From Thozetella sp. PMI_491 (taxonomy: Eukaryota; Ascomycota; Sordariomycetes; Chaetosphaeriales; Chaetosphaeriaceae): a stretch of 64,000 nt of DNA. Where the stretch lies: NCBI GenBank assembly GCA_021432635.1, contig MU270118.1, forward strand, positions 62,001 through 126,000. Direction: 5' to 3'. Each line of letters begins with the position of its first letter. Within the stretch, counting starts at the first letter, position 1. The translations under genes were made by a program, and so were the position numbers. Below are positions 50,316-62,251 of this stretch, piece by piece. The notes beneath the pieces are model-generated. The model did not search any database and was not told the origin of the DNA. It saw only the letters and a program-made list of their open reading frames with translations.

Positions 50316-51705
50316 GTGTATCTCGCTAGTTGTGGAACTCGCTGTTGGGCGTATATGCAGCCGCTGGGCTCACGGGGCAAAAGTTTGGAGCGATGTACAA
50401 AACTAAAACTCTGGGTAGAAAAGGATGGGACGTATTGGCATTACGAAAGGATACAAAAATCGGAGGCCCTTGGCTCGGTGCTCCCATATCAGTTGCAATG
50501 CGAGGTAGATAGACTTAGACAATCGTCCTTCAACCTCTGGCTGAGAGGAAGGTCAGGATGGCAGCAGAGAAAGGCGAGGTTCAATTGACTGGCAGAGGTC
50601 ATGAGTGACTCGGAACTGTGCTTCATTATGCAGACTAGCCGGTATCGAGGATTCCAGAACTCGAGGGTGACTGGACGATATACAGCCGGGCAGGGTTCCG
50701 GAATTCTGCTAAGCAGAGCATTCGTTAAGTGAGACATGCCGGGGTGACGTGGCCGGATCTAAAGCGCCGGAATCAGTTATGCAGAAAAGGACCAGTGACA
50801 TATTGGAGCAGACCACGGGGCGGCCCGTGTTGTTGTTCGTGATATACGTGAGAACCGGTTGACCGTGGGGGCTGTGCACGAGAGCGGCTGCCCGTCTGTA
50901 CCACGAGAAGGGTCGAAGAAATAAGGCGACAAATGAGAAGATACCCTCTTCATCTCGCCCGCACAGCGACCTTGGTGCGTGGTGGAATACAGAGTCGCAC
51001 AAGCAGGAGCGGTATTGCACATGGGTGGTGGGCTGACACGAAGGGGAAAAGATCGATGAGGCAAACAAGGCAAGACGGCAACTGGACGAGGCCCATTAGC
51101 CACGAAGGAAGAGCCAGGGATGCAAGCAGATAACTATCTTGACCCAGAGCCTTCCCGAGTGAACTACTACTGTGGTGTTGAAGGACGCGGTCAAGCTGCT
51201 TCGCCTGTACCCAACAAGGATGGAACCGAATGTTTTTGCTGTCCCCCCAAGCCCGTGGCCTCAGTCACGCGCAGAAGTGAGTGGTTATGGCAGGTTTGCG
51301 AGCGAATTGTTATATTTGTCTCTAAGTGGATGGGTGCCCAAGCTCAACCTGAAGGTCTGCCTCATCCGAATGCGGGTGTAGGTGCGAGTGGGGCATGGGG
51401 AGGAGGGTTGGCAGGCGGGCATGCTCGGCTAAACATGTGGTGGTGGGAAACGGGAGAGGGAGGTTCTATCGACGAATGATCGAGGCCTGTTAACAGTAAG
51501 GAGCGCCGTTAGCCAATCGAGCATCGCGAAAACCATATTGGGCTTGGGTAGCGGTCTGGTTGGGGGCATTCGGGCGAGACCGAAAGAAACAAAATAAGAA
51601 ACAAAAGCCAGCGCTTACCGTCCCGATCGAGATGCCCTCCAGACTGTCTCGATTCGCACCAGCCTCGGTGTCTGGCTCTGCACCCACGCCCGTGCGAAAA
51701 GTCCT
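50316..51705. other. Intergenic, no gene supported
   Basis: About 1.4 kb. Frames of up to about 119 codons are present but show no family signature or splicing pattern. Confidence 0.45.
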
Positions 51706-52065
51706 CTAGACGAAGGCCGGCCTTCGCGTCGACTTGGTGATTTCACAATAGGCGCACCGACGCTCGTCACAGTTCGGGCAGCTCTGTTTCGTTATCGCTA
51801 TCGCGGAGTGGCCACAGGCGCACTGCTTGGTCGGGAGAGCCCTGCTGTTAGCACACGGCCGAGCACGGGTCAGAGCTGGAGCGCATGTCCTTACACACCG
51901 CCAAGTATAGACTGTGCGTTTCTTGGGTCCGAACTCCGACCAGTCGCGGGCTTCGTCCGGCCCGGACCAGGCGTCGTTTGGTTTGGACATGCGGGTCCAA
52001 CATGTGCACTTTGGCGGAAATCTGTAGCAGGCTTCCATGGTTTTGGTGGCTTTGGGGGGTGACAT
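51706..52065 (-). CDS. Small cysteine-rich, probable zinc-ribbon protein
   Basis: Read without introns from the ATG at 52065 this gives 119 residues. The end has CACGHSAIAITKQSCPNCDERRCAYC, a set of paired cysteines with spacing like a zinc ribbon; the front has CYRFPPKCTC and KKRTVYTWRC. Small proteins with a TWxC...C..CGH...CxxC layout are common and uncharacterised in Pezizomycotina. A donor GTGTGTAAGG and a CTAACAG acceptor within 51845-51900 suggest an intron that would remove part of the middle; the exact join is not certain. Function unknown; nucleic-acid or protein binding through zinc is only a guess. Confidence 0.5.
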   Translation of the reverse strand: MSPPKATKTMEACYRFPPKCTCWTRMSKPNDAWSGPDEARDWSEFGPKKRTVYTWRCVRTCAPALTRARPCANSRALPTKQCACGHSAIAITKQSCPNCDERRCAYCEITKSTRRPAFV

Positions 52066-52226
52066 TTGGTTCTGGTGGCGTGGCGCACGCGCCCGTGGAA
52101 CCAATGGGAGTGGCCTGCTCGTCCAGGGTGTCAATTAGCTCAATCGAAGATCGAAGCGGGTACTAAAAATGCTGACTTCGCCACGCTGGCAGGCACGTGT
52201 GAAGCTATTCGGAAAGCCTAGGCCTA

Positions 52227-52244
52227 GGGGGGGGGGGGGGGGGG
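52227..52244. repeat. Poly(G) run of 18 bases
   Basis: Uninterrupted G tract, prone to sequencing error and able to form G-quadruplex structures. Confidence 0.85.
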
Positions 52245-52642
52245 TCGAATCTGGCCTCCACTCCGCATGGGCACCCCTAGATGATATCTGTTGCACTGGC
52301 GTTCGGAAATAGATATATCCGATCCAATGTCTCAGGTCACCTTGAGCCGTGGAAGCAACAGGAAGCCGAAGGGATGATGGCGTCTGTCATGGCATAGAAA
52401 AGGGCTACGCTTGCTACTAGCGGTGTGATTTGGAGGCAATTGGACTCTCGACGACACCCGTTAATTCCGACAGCCTAAGCTTAATGGCGCTCAGAAGAAA
52501 TGCCGTGGACCGCTTGCGGCTTGCCGTCGAGACCCGGCCCGCCAAGGATAGGGTGGATGAGGATGCCGACGTCCCCGGGATCCTTCCTTACGGGTCGCGC
52601 AGACCCCAAGGTATGATTCGAGAATGAATCTAGGCTCTCCGG

Positions 52643-52658
52643 GACGGGAATTCCCGTC
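52643..52658. repeat. Perfect 16-base palindrome around GAATTC
   Basis: GACGGGAATTCCCGTC reads the same on both strands. It lies downstream of the 3' end of the serine hydrolase gene. No known operator is identified. Confidence 0.6.
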
Positions 52659-52854
52659 CCGTTGCGGCGTCTTAGTACTAGGATTAAGCCTGCTTCAGAC
52701 AGCGATCATATCGGTTCCTTGGTAAAGTCACCGGTACCACGTCCATTATAGGAGAAGAACTCGATTGTCTGCCGCCGCTCTAACCGAAGGAAGATGCAAT
52801 GCGGTCCCTTGCGAGGCCCTTCCTCCCCCATTGCCTCAATAAGGCAGTATGCTT

Positions 52855-54822
52855 TCACATCTTTCTTTGCAGTGCAGCCGTCCGCAGAACTGGGATTTCC
52901 AACGCAATCGCCTTTCCGTCCTCGCCGACCTCGAATACAAACTCGTCTATAGCCATGCCGCCGTATCTAAAAGTGTCCACCTCGAGCCAAGTAGTGCTAC
53001 ATGGACGAAGATATTGCGGAGCTCTCTTCGGCTGCGGTAAAGGGACCACATTAGATTGTTGTAACACGCCACGAAACGCAACCCGTCCCGCTGGGCTTGA
53101 GAGCCCTGCTACCTGCTCCTCGAGGCCGACGGGGAACAGCTGGATCGATTCTACGCCTAAGAGCGGTAAAATGTTGATTCCACTGACAGAAAAATTCGCC
53201 ACAATTAGCCCAGGTTTGTGTTGGTCCAAAGCGACGGCCACCGAGTACTCTGGACCGGTGCTGTTCGCGATAAGATGGGTAAGGTAAGACCCAGCGAATC
53301 TTATGCCCGCCGCCAACCGCGAGGCAGCTTCAGCTGCGGGGATCCAGCTGTCCAGCGCGAGCTCTGTGAGGACTGGTATCTGTCCGGGAAACCCGGGAGA
53401 CGGCCCTGCCGCCAAGATTGCAAACCCGATGCCGTGGTCGGGAGATAGAGCCAAGACGGCCCCGTACGCACCAATTCCTCCCGCCTTGGTGTACAGGTCG
53501 ACCGTCCTCTTCTGATCCGAGAGATTAATAATGGGGAGATCCAGCCGGACAATTTCCCATGGCATTCCGATCGAGCCGTATAGATTAGCCGTGTGCGATG
53601 CGGGCTTGAGCCACGCCTTAGTAGTGCTTGGAGGCAGGAGGGTCGAGTTCAGGATGGCGCGACCAACCGAGGAAAGATCGCGAATGGACTGATAGGTATT
53701 TCCGGCACTGAGTAATATCAGCATCTGACGGTAGACTGCATGCGGATCTGCAGTGAGAAGCTGAGAGGAGAGGAAGGAGTCTCACGGCGTGTCCTGTGCC
53801 AAGTCATAGTCCCACCAACTGCTCGCTCGGTCGCCAGGAATTACAACATTTGAGTCATTTGGCGGCCGCCGCCAAAAAGTACGGGTGAGATTGAGTGAAT
53901 TTACCACTTCCGAGTTAAAAATATCCTCAAAGCTTTCGCCGGTCATCTTCTCTAGAACTAGGCCGAGGAGTCCGTACGCTGTATTGGAGTAGACGGGCGT
54001 TTCAAATACCGCAGCAATGGGGTGGCGGGCGAGGAGAAGTTTCAAGGATTCTGTCTGAACTGTCAAACCGGCCGATCATGGGTCAAAAAGAGGAATATTT
54101 GGTAAGTTACCCTCGCGAGTGCATGGTTTCAACCCAAACGTCCCGCATGGGACTCGTTCTTTGTCCTCGAGATTGGGAAAGCCAAGTTTGGGGAGTGGAG
54201 AGTTCGGGTCACCGGAATTATCGAGAAGAGCGTCTGCGTGAATATTAATACGCGCCTGAAAAGTCAAAGAGAATAAGTTACACGTGCAATCACGGGCCAC
54301 GCCGCTCAGGTGACTGGCGAGTGCTCCAAGTGTGACCTTGAACCACTGGACGTTGTCCACGACATCACCAGTGGAGGCTGTGGCCAACTCTGGTATATAT
54401 TTTGTGACGGGATCTTGCCAAGGGACATCGCCGAGTTTTGAGATCATGGTCAAGATGGTCAGGGTCTTTGCCACGCTTCCAATGCGGTAGACTGAGTTGC
54501 CGTTGAGTGCAGGTTTCACAGCAGGCTGAAAGGACCCCGTTGCCTGGTGGTGGAATTCGTAAAGTAGCTCATGGCTCCCTGCAGAGAAGACGCCGATGGA
54601 GAAAGTCGTGTTCTCGTTGTCAAATGGGCCGTGGTCCGTCTGTCCAGTCTTGAGCGTATTCCGAAGAAGCTGTGTATAATCATCGTTTGCCCTCCGGATC
54701 GCGCAAGAGGCACCAAGGTCTAGCGATGGCGGGTAAGCAGGTCCAAGCAATGAGCAGGATTGAGCGAATACGCGCGCAACGGAAGCCAGCAGGATGGCGG
54801 GAATTAGGTGATTTGAATACAT
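52855..54822 (-). CDS. Secreted serine hydrolase of the beta-lactamase/penicillin-binding fold
   Basis: Three exons (54822-54111, 54059-53786, 53707-52855) give 612 residues. A signal peptide (MYSNHLIPAILLASVARVFA) is followed by the class C beta-lactamase-like domain: SVAK with Ser116 and Lys119 as the SxxK nucleophile motif, YSN at 261-263 as the second catalytic motif, and GLVLEKMTGESFEDIF, NTYQSIRDLSSVGRAIL and DLYTKAGGIGAYGAVLALSPDHGIG. A large C-terminal beta-rich domain follows, as in fungal homologues near 580-620 residues. Known: such fungal proteins act as esterases or lactonases, and some tailor secondary metabolites; natural substrates are mostly unknown. The protein is probably extracellular. 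True beta-lactam hydrolysis is not implied. Confidence 0.9.
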
Positions 54823-55271
54823 TTTTGACTCAATATCAACGATACGGCTCCTGCAACGTTCTTTGTATCTCCATATACTAGAAAGACTGACGATGGTGAC
54901 ACGCAATTCATCATGATACATGCCCAGGTTTCAATGGCTTTAAGTTTACTCGGACCTTACCCCAACTCCACATCCTTTCTGCTTTTCTGGATCGGATTCT
55001 GAGATCCAAACGTATCTAATCAGTGCTGATTCGGGTGGCTGAACCAGGATATTCAGGCTGCCATCTCTCTTTTATGTGGTGTACGCGGCGATCCACGCGG
55101 CGCTCTAGCTGACGAAGCCCCTCTTCGCAAAGCATACTTAACTCAGAGGACACCTAGCTCTGACCCCAAAGACGCCCCCCAAAAATGAGAGAGATGTTAA
55201 ATTTTTTTTTTGCCGAGCAAGCGTGGTACTGTAACGAACGAATACCTTACACTTCAATACTTGCCTTACCA
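54823..55271. other. Intergenic, no gene supported
   Basis: About 450 bases, with a T9 run near 55201-55210. Serves as promoter for the serine hydrolase on the minus strand. Confidence 0.5.
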
Positions 55272-56956
55272 TTACCATGTTCGCCGGGATACCTTGACTC
55301 GACGGGATACCCCAGGGTACTCTACTATTTCCTCGTGATACAAGGCACGGCGACGGTCGACGTCAACTTCTTGGTCTACCGCACCAAGAAAAAGAAGAAA
55401 GTCCACGATCCACTTTGCTGACGACATTTTCGCATGAACTATGGGCAATTCGCCGCAGATGGGTTCGTTGAGAGAAACGCCAGCCTCTACCCACAACGAG
55501 ATCATCCTGGTGCTTTTGTGAGAGATGGCGCTCAGCAGGCCCACCTGCGCAATGGTCCGTCCGAGATGCTCTGGTGCGTCGAGCTTTTCTTGCAGCCGCG
55601 GGTCTCGCCTTAGGAGGCGCTCCACTAAATGCGCCTGCATGTTCTTGGCGGCTGTAGAGAGGGCATCCACTGGGCTCGCGCCGTGTTCCAGAAGCAATTC
55701 AACTACCTCGTCGTGACCCGAGCGTGCTGCGAAATATATTGGGTTGTACATGACCATGGGGTGTAGGTCCTTCAGATTTACGGCTGCCCCTTGGCCAAGT
55801 AGAAAGCGAACCATACCGACCTTCCCTTGGGCTGCGGCGATGCTTAAGGCGCTGCTTTCTTCGCGATAGATTTCATGCAATGGCAGTTCCAAGATCGAAT
55901 TGATGCTAATACCGCTGGCGAGCAGCAACCGCACTACCTCCGCATGGCCACCCTGCGCTGCTTGCTTCAGCATGCGACGCCCAAGTGGCAGCAGTTCCGA
56001 CAGCGACTTCCCTCGTGCGCGTAGGATGGCCTCAATGAGATGGACATGACCCTTCGTGCGGCGATCAGCATCGCGCGGTCAAGTGCTTGGGCATCTCTGA
56101 TGGCAGTCATCCCTTCCTTCCCCTCCAGGAGCATCTGGACAACATCGGTGTGGCCACCGGAGACGGCCTCTTCGAGGCCCACCGGGTGTAGGCCCAGCGG
56201 CTTAGTAGGTACTGGACAATATGCCGAAGGCCGCACATGGCAGCGAGCGCCACAGGCCGGCCAAAATAGGCATATTCCATATCGAAGAAAAGGGGCTCCG
56301 AGATGCGACCCTGGGACCAATCGTCTAGCAGCGATTCGAGCAATGGCAGATTGCCGAGGGCTATGATGCCGCAGAGAATGTGGCCTAGCTTAGTCTGTGG
56401 GCCGACACCGCTGCTTGCGCCTTCGTAGATTTCGAGATGTCTTCCGACGAGATAGGTTTGACGGACCACATATCGGCGGGCAGCGATCTCCGCAATCACT
56501 TGGTGCTGGCGCAGCTGCAGTTCTTGCAGCCAGTGGTCCGACGACTGGGCTTCCTTTGCCGGAGACAACGTCAAGGCATCTAGCTCTCGATTGAGGGAGG
56601 CGACGACGGAGAGGAGGTCATCTTTGTTCGCCGGCCGGTTGTGCGATTTTCCTAGGATGATATTGCTGAGAAGCTCGGGCGAGATGCGCCAACACAGGGT
56701 CGGGGTGGCCGGGTCATGAACATCGACGACTTGGCGGGTGCAAATGGCATACAATATGGATGAGTCAAACAACTCTAGAGTATAGAAAAGTTAGGCTGAC
56801 GGACCCCCCCACCGAGAGGCTTCGCTACCGAACTGCGCCAGGACACATACTGCTCACTAGCCGGAGGTGGACGGCTTTCCAAATCCCGATGATAACGACT
56901 AAATATTCAATGATGGTATCAAAAATTTCACGCGAGAAGCTGTGCAGAGGCAGCAT
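55272..56956 (-). pseudogene. Ankyrin-repeat protein gene with frame disrupted twice
   Basis: Exon 1 (56956-56851) encodes MLPLHSFSREIFDTIIEYLVV..., and after an intron the frame continues at 56774 with LFDSSILYAICTRQVVDVHDPATPTLCW, the usual N-terminus of a fungal ankyrin family with an F-box-like start. Repeats follow: PVALAAMCGLRHIVQYLL, then LEEAVSGGHTDVVQMLLEG, GHVHLIEAILRARG, LKQAAQGGHAEVVRLLLASG, ALSIAAAQGKVGMVRFLLGQGAAVN and PIYFAARSGHDEVVELLLEHGASP. The reading frame shifts by one base near 56200 and again near 56040, each time inside a repeat that is otherwise well preserved. No intron of normal length explains either. It is thus a young pseudogene or carries assembly errors. A weak alternative intron with donor at about 56254 could bypass the first. 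Ankyrin proteins bind other proteins. Confidence 0.65.
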
Positions 56957-59660
56957 GGCGGCCGAGCGAATCACACAGGAGTTGGTAGGTAGAAAGGTGC
57001 ATGCAGTATGCGCGGCGCCCGCGTGAGTCTGTTAGATGCAATAACGCACGTGACTGCTGCCCACTGCGAGAAGAAGAGCTCCTGGTCTTTTCACCCACAT
57101 GCTACCTTCGTTGCCTTGACAGTCCCTATCTATCTTCCTTTGCCGCCTTCTCAGCGGCATTTAAGCGATACTCGACATGTTTTCTTTGCTTCCTCCATTT
57201 TGGCTTGCTTCTGGCATGGTTCTGCAGCATCTACGTGAATGCTAATCTGCGTTCGCGTAACCCTGGATCACGCTGAAATGTTGCTAAACTTTGGGGGATT
57301 AAAGTTATCATCGAGTTGTCGAGGCTGTGAAAGGGTAGCGGGTAGGGATGTATTCTGTTCCAATAACAGGTGCACGAGAGTTTGAGGTGGTGGTTCACTA
57401 GGCGGTCGGCCCAAGGCAAGCTGAACCAGGCCCGCGCGGATGCGAGCAGCCGCATGGTGCGTTTGTTATACACTTTGATCTATCGCTTTGGAGAGAAATA
57501 AAGAAAACAGAGAAAGAGTGGTCGATTTAGCTATATGTTTCAGTAGACTGCCTAGACTGCTAGCAGTAGAGTCATCGGCCTTGTCTTTTGCTATTCTCTA
57601 TTGGTGTTGTTGCTAGCGGCGAACTTGCCGCGGCAGTCCATCGTCAAAGGCCGAGGGCTGGCTTGGGGTCGTGGTGCGACCCCACAAGCCTCGCCCGCCC
57701 CCTGCAGCAGCCCAAGTGCCCCCAAGCCACGGCACCCAGCGCTGCTGGGCCCCTCTTTTGACCTTCCCGTCACCTCTTTGAGGCCCAGCCCAGCCGTGGC
57801 GGCGGGGCGACAGCCGGCCTGTGGGGCCTGCAGGCCGGCCGCCCTCACTTCAGATGACTTAGCGAAGTGCTTAACTCGACGTCGGCCCCAGGCCCCAACT
57901 GCCGGTCGAAACTGGCATGCCGGCAAGGCGCTGCCCCTTGCCCACCCTTCAGCCGAGGAGCCCTTATATTTGACGTCAGACTCAGAGACATGGTATCGGG
58001 GCTACTGCCGGTTTTTATTGGGACCAAACGCAGTCGTCTAGGCGACTGTTCCCACCCACTCTCCTCTACACCACTCGCCGTGCTCGCCGGCTGCATCAAC
58101 AAATAAAGTGCCCTCCCCTCTCTAGCTGTAATAGCTTCGTTGCTCAAGAACCTGCCATGGTCACCTTGTTCCTCAACGGCGAGTCATAGCTTCGCCAAGA
58201 AGCCGCCCGATATCAGTTTGTATGCCCCAAAATGAATAATTGGGCTCTAGGACTGGTGAGTCGGAAGAGGTGCCTCACCTGCCGGCCGCAGAGATGCCCA
58301 GTGCCCCCAGATTAAAACGCGCAAATAAATGCACATCTGCTGGCACCCAGCCGGATTACCAAGTGAACCACTCTCCTTGGCTCGTCTCGGGCGTCACGCG
58401 CTTCGATAGGAGAACGCCACCTGGCCACAGAACCCCAGCTGTGTCACGGATTTGCCAAGCCTGCAGCTTGTGGGGGAGTTTATGAAATCCGGGCAGCCTC
58501 GCCAAGTCTGCCTCTGAGCCGTCCATATCCTCAAAGAGGTTAGAGGTTAGGCTTGTGGGAGCGACTTGGCAAGGATTTTCTCACCCTGTGATGACACAGC
58601 CTGGACTGGGTCCGTCCATTTGCACTTAAACCCTCGCAACGGCGAGCACCGAGGATAATCAAGAATTATTGTGATCGATATACGGCATGGAGATGCCTAC
58701 CTCGACAAGATGACCGGCAAACGTACTAGCTGTGGAAAAGCTCTTGGGGGGTGAAACTCCATCTTAGTCGAAGATATACCGTAGGCAAGCTCCTCGTCTA
58801 CGACAACTAAGCAACAGGCAAGTGGCAACATTCCATAGCAGACGGCTTCAAAAGTCGACGACGGTAGATGAGTGGCGTGAAGGATTCTCGACCTAGTCTG
58901 TACTGGCACTCTCGTCCGCAAGCAAGGATTGCATCGAGCCCTTTGCCGAGCGCCTGGGCCCGCCGAGGCAAGCGATAGGTGGCAAAGATGACCTCTCAGA
59001 CGAGACATCTCTGGCCGCCAGTAGTCAATCAAAGATCGGAACCGCGCCGAATTGACAGGTTCTGGCAAGATCCGTGATTGGGCGCTATAAATAGGTAGTC
59101 TCCCTCTCCCTCCCCCGCGCTATATCCCGCCTTGGACTGCTGCCAGTCGTGCCCGGCCGCCTCCTGCCTCTCCAGATGGCAGCACACACGTGCTGCCGGC
59201 ATCGACGTCCAGGTTAGCTCAAAGCGTCGGATAAGTGAATGGGGCACTCATCAACCCCCCGGGCACGGCACTTACTGGGGGCGTCGAGGTTCATTTAAAC
59301 CTGGTGACGAGATGCGTCCACATGAGTTCCATGGAAGGACGAGCATTCTGTCGGGTATGCAAGTTTGATGTGTTAACGTCGTCGACTATACCTGCGGGAT
59401 GCCGTCCCTATTCGCCAAACGCGGGGGACCCGCCCGTGGGTAATTAGCACCCACTTTGCGGAGTTTTTGAGCTCGGTTGGATGAAGCCGAGAATAAACAA
59501 CCCCCCACCCTTTAGCCTGCCGACCGCCACGGCATAGGCAAACCGGGGCACCATAGTCGACGAGTATTTATACTCTTGTCGAGCGTGCCATGCAGCGCCC
59601 GAAAAGGGCCAAGTCCACATAGTCTCCGCGACGGATCGCTAATCCCTCCAGCCTGCCAAG
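56957..59660. other. Large intergenic region, GC-rich core
   Basis: About 2.7 kb. The stretch 57620-58130 is strongly GC-rich with long chance frames on both strands made of Pro/Ala/Gly. No gene is supported. The 59.6 kb end is the DUF1996 promoter. Confidence 0.45.
59561..59575 (+). promoter_or_regulatory. TATA-like element inside an inverted repeat, DUF1996 promoter
   Basis: GAGTAT-TT-ATACTC at 59562-59575 forms an inverted repeat that contains TATTTATA; outer CGAC and GTCG arms extend it. It lies about 90 bases before the DUF1996 start codon, a fitting place for a TATA box. Confidence 0.45.
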
Positions 59661-60761
59661 ATGAAGTGGTTTACTCTCGCAGCCGCCCTCGCCGTGCCGG
59701 CCCAGGCCTACCTGCGCTTCGGATGCGCAACTCTCAGCGTCCAGCGCCTCGACCCCATCGTCGAGCCCGGCGCAGTGCCCTCGAAGCATTTGCACCAGAT
59801 CGTGGGAGGCAATGGCTTCAACGCGTCCATGGACCCCAAGTCCGACGTCAGCAGCCGCGCCACCTGCACCACCTGCAGCTTCTCTGAGGACTTCTCCAAC
59901 TACTGGACCGCCGTCATGTACTTCCGTGCCCGCAACGGCTCGTACAAGCGCGTGCCGCAGTACCCCAACGCCCTTCTGGGCTCGCTCACCGGTGGCATGA
60001 CCATCTACTACCTGCAGCAGGACTTCAACTCGAATGGCAAGGACAAGATTACCGCCTTCAAGCCGGTATGTGTACCACGAGTGCCAAACTCCAATAAGAC
60101 CAGCTAACCCTAAGCCTTACCCCAGGGTTTCCGCATGACCGTCGGCACTCCCGGCAGCACCAACGGCAACAACCCCGGCCTTCGGTACACTTGCCTCCAG
60201 GACGTCATGACCCGGTTCCCCGAGACGGCTGAGTTCCCCAAGGCAGCCTGCCCTGCTGGTATCATGGCCATCCACCACTTCCCCGCCTGCTGGGATGGTA
60301 AGAACCTCGACAGCCCGAACCACCAAGACCACATGTACAACACGGGCAAGGGTGGCTTCGTCAGCGCCGGCGCCTGCCCCTCGTCTCACCCCGTTCGCGT
60401 TCCTCAAGTAGCGTTCGAGACGATGTGGAACACCACAATGTTCAACGACAAGTCGTTGTGGCCCACGGATGGTTCGCAGCCGTTCGTCTGGAGCTTCGAT
60501 GATGGCAAGGGGTACGGCACTCACGGCGATTACCTCTTTGGCTGGAAGGGCGATGCGCTCCAGCGCGCTATGGACTCCACTCCTCTGCTTAGCAATGGCA
60601 TTAAGACCCAGACTGTGGCCCAGGCCAACAAGTGCGCCGTCCAGAGCAGCGTCAAGGAGGAAATTGACGGCTGTAAGTCCCTTTACTGTCTATTGCCAGG
60701 CCCGCCTAGCTAACCTTCTCTAGGGCTTGACAAGCTTCCCGGCGGCCACATGGAGATGTAA
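59661..60761 (+). CDS. Secreted DUF1996 protein
   Basis: Exons 59661-60065, 60126-60672 and 60724-60761 give 329 residues. A signal peptide ([16 protein letters not shown]) precedes the DUF1996 domain, which begins at once with [21 protein letters not shown] and [12 protein letters not shown], and continues with [70 protein letters not shown] and [17 protein letters not shown]. The spliced end is [12 protein letters not shown]. Known: DUF1996 proteins are widespread, extracellular and induced in many saprotrophic and plant-pathogenic fungi; several conserved His and Asp residues suggest metal binding, but the function is not settled. No WSC or carbohydrate-binding module is attached. Confidence 0.92.
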
Positions 60762-62251
60762 GATTTCGTTTAGGGCAAGTTTTTGCTGGTGGTAGGGAAT
60801 GGGAGGAGAGGGAGAGGGGAGAGAGCACTGCTGTCAAGAAAGTTGATAACTTAGCTACCTAGTACTATTCTTAAGCAGAAATACTACTCATATGTGTGCA
60901 TTTTCAGCAATATGGCCTATCATAAACTGAATCTCGCCGCTATGGGACCATGAAACGCCATTACCAACTGCCGCTGCCACAGCCACCTTATCGCGTGGCT
61001 GTTTCTAGAAGGGACTATGAAGACTGAGCCTGGGAATGGGTTATGTTTTAGGGGATGGTCTGGCTCAGTATGGAGTAAGTAGGCCTGGCCCTGGCAGAGC
61101 TCTGTAAAAGATACACGCGGCGCTTGCTGAGAATGGGGGGTAGTACTCAGTGCTTCTCACAGATAGTCTAACTACCTTTAGACGCGACGCTCCTTAAAGC
61201 TTCTATAGAATAAGAATAGTTCCCGAGAGGAGGACGACAAAAAGGCTGTGTACCTTACCGATAGGGCGAAGAGACCATACTGCTAAGCACTGTGCCCCAC
61301 CGTTTGAATGTGTTCAAGAAGAAATCACACTGCCGATAGACCTAGCAGCAACAAGCATAGGAGGTGTGAGGATGGGGAGATCTTTAGCTGGCATACGAAT
61401 CTGGTCGATATTTGGTTGTCGGTTGATTCCACCAACTTTCTCTGGCCAACTGACCCCGGCTAATATCAAATGGCCAGCAGGGCTAGTTGGCCGACTTCCC
61501 TAGCTGATCACCTGGCCCATCTGGCGCACTGACTTTCGCTGGCTCAATTAGTCCATAGAGCTTCAATTGGCTCAATTGGGCTGCCTGGCCTAATTGGCCG
61601 ACCCTCCTGCGATGAACTATCCACGTACCTGGTTGATCAGCTAGGCTACCACTGATCAGCAAATCTGTATTATTAGCCTTCAGCTGGAATTATCTATTGG
61701 GACCATAATCATCCATTCCTTCCAGAGACTAATTGCGGTTTAATCTTCCTATTCCTGGTACTTTACTAAGCTAACTACTTGGAAAGTTCAAGAGTAAGAA
61801 GGCCGTGTGAGACGAATACGGGTTCCTTCCATGACGGTGTTCTGCTTTTGACAACTCTCGATGCTGCTGAGATACCCCGAACGTCGCAGGGATGAAATTC
61901 GCCTCGCTTTAGTCTATACAAACCTCGTGGTCGTGCTTTAATCTTCGACCACCGCACCAAGAATTTTCTGATTCTCCTGTGAATATGGCTTTGCACTTGG
62001 GTCATATTCGATGGATGTATAGTGGTCGTGGTATCATATAACCTGATCTGCCACAGTTTCTACTTTCATCGAGACATAGGTTTGGGCAAATCCTTGTTCA
62101 AGGTTTATTTCCCTTTTCTATATAACCGAGCTCGTGATTGTATGATATATTCCTCAATATGGGACTCCGCCTATGTGAACGCCAACGCACGCTAAACTCT
62201 TCGTCAAGCCCATATTATAGCACGTATCCCTAATTTTGCATTCAACCTTCC
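60762..62251. other. Intergenic, degenerate short repeats
   Basis: About 1.5 kb, AT-richer. No gene supported. Between about 61380 and 61640 the word TTGGCC/TGGCTCAATTGG recurs many times in both orientations. Confidence 0.45.
61430..61610. repeat. Degenerate TGGC / CAATTGG short repeats
   Basis: Repeated words such as TGGCCAACTG, GTTGGCCGAC, TGGCTCAATTAG, TTGGCTCAATTGGGC and AATTGGCCGAC occur within about 180 bases. They look like a decayed array or slippage-prone sequence. Confidence 0.45.

Larger units (their letters stand above)
52066..52854. other. Intergenic, contains a G18 homopolymer
   Basis: About 790 bases with no supported gene. A run of 18 G lies at 52227-52244. An inverted GACGGGAATTCCCGTC element is at 52643-52658. 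Confidence 0.5.

Noticed and set aside
57601-58041. Long open frame rich in Pro/Ala in a GC-rich block
   Set aside because: Long frames exist on both strands and come from base composition; no signal peptide, domain or splicing supports a gene. A repeat-element origin was considered but no terminal repeats could be shown.
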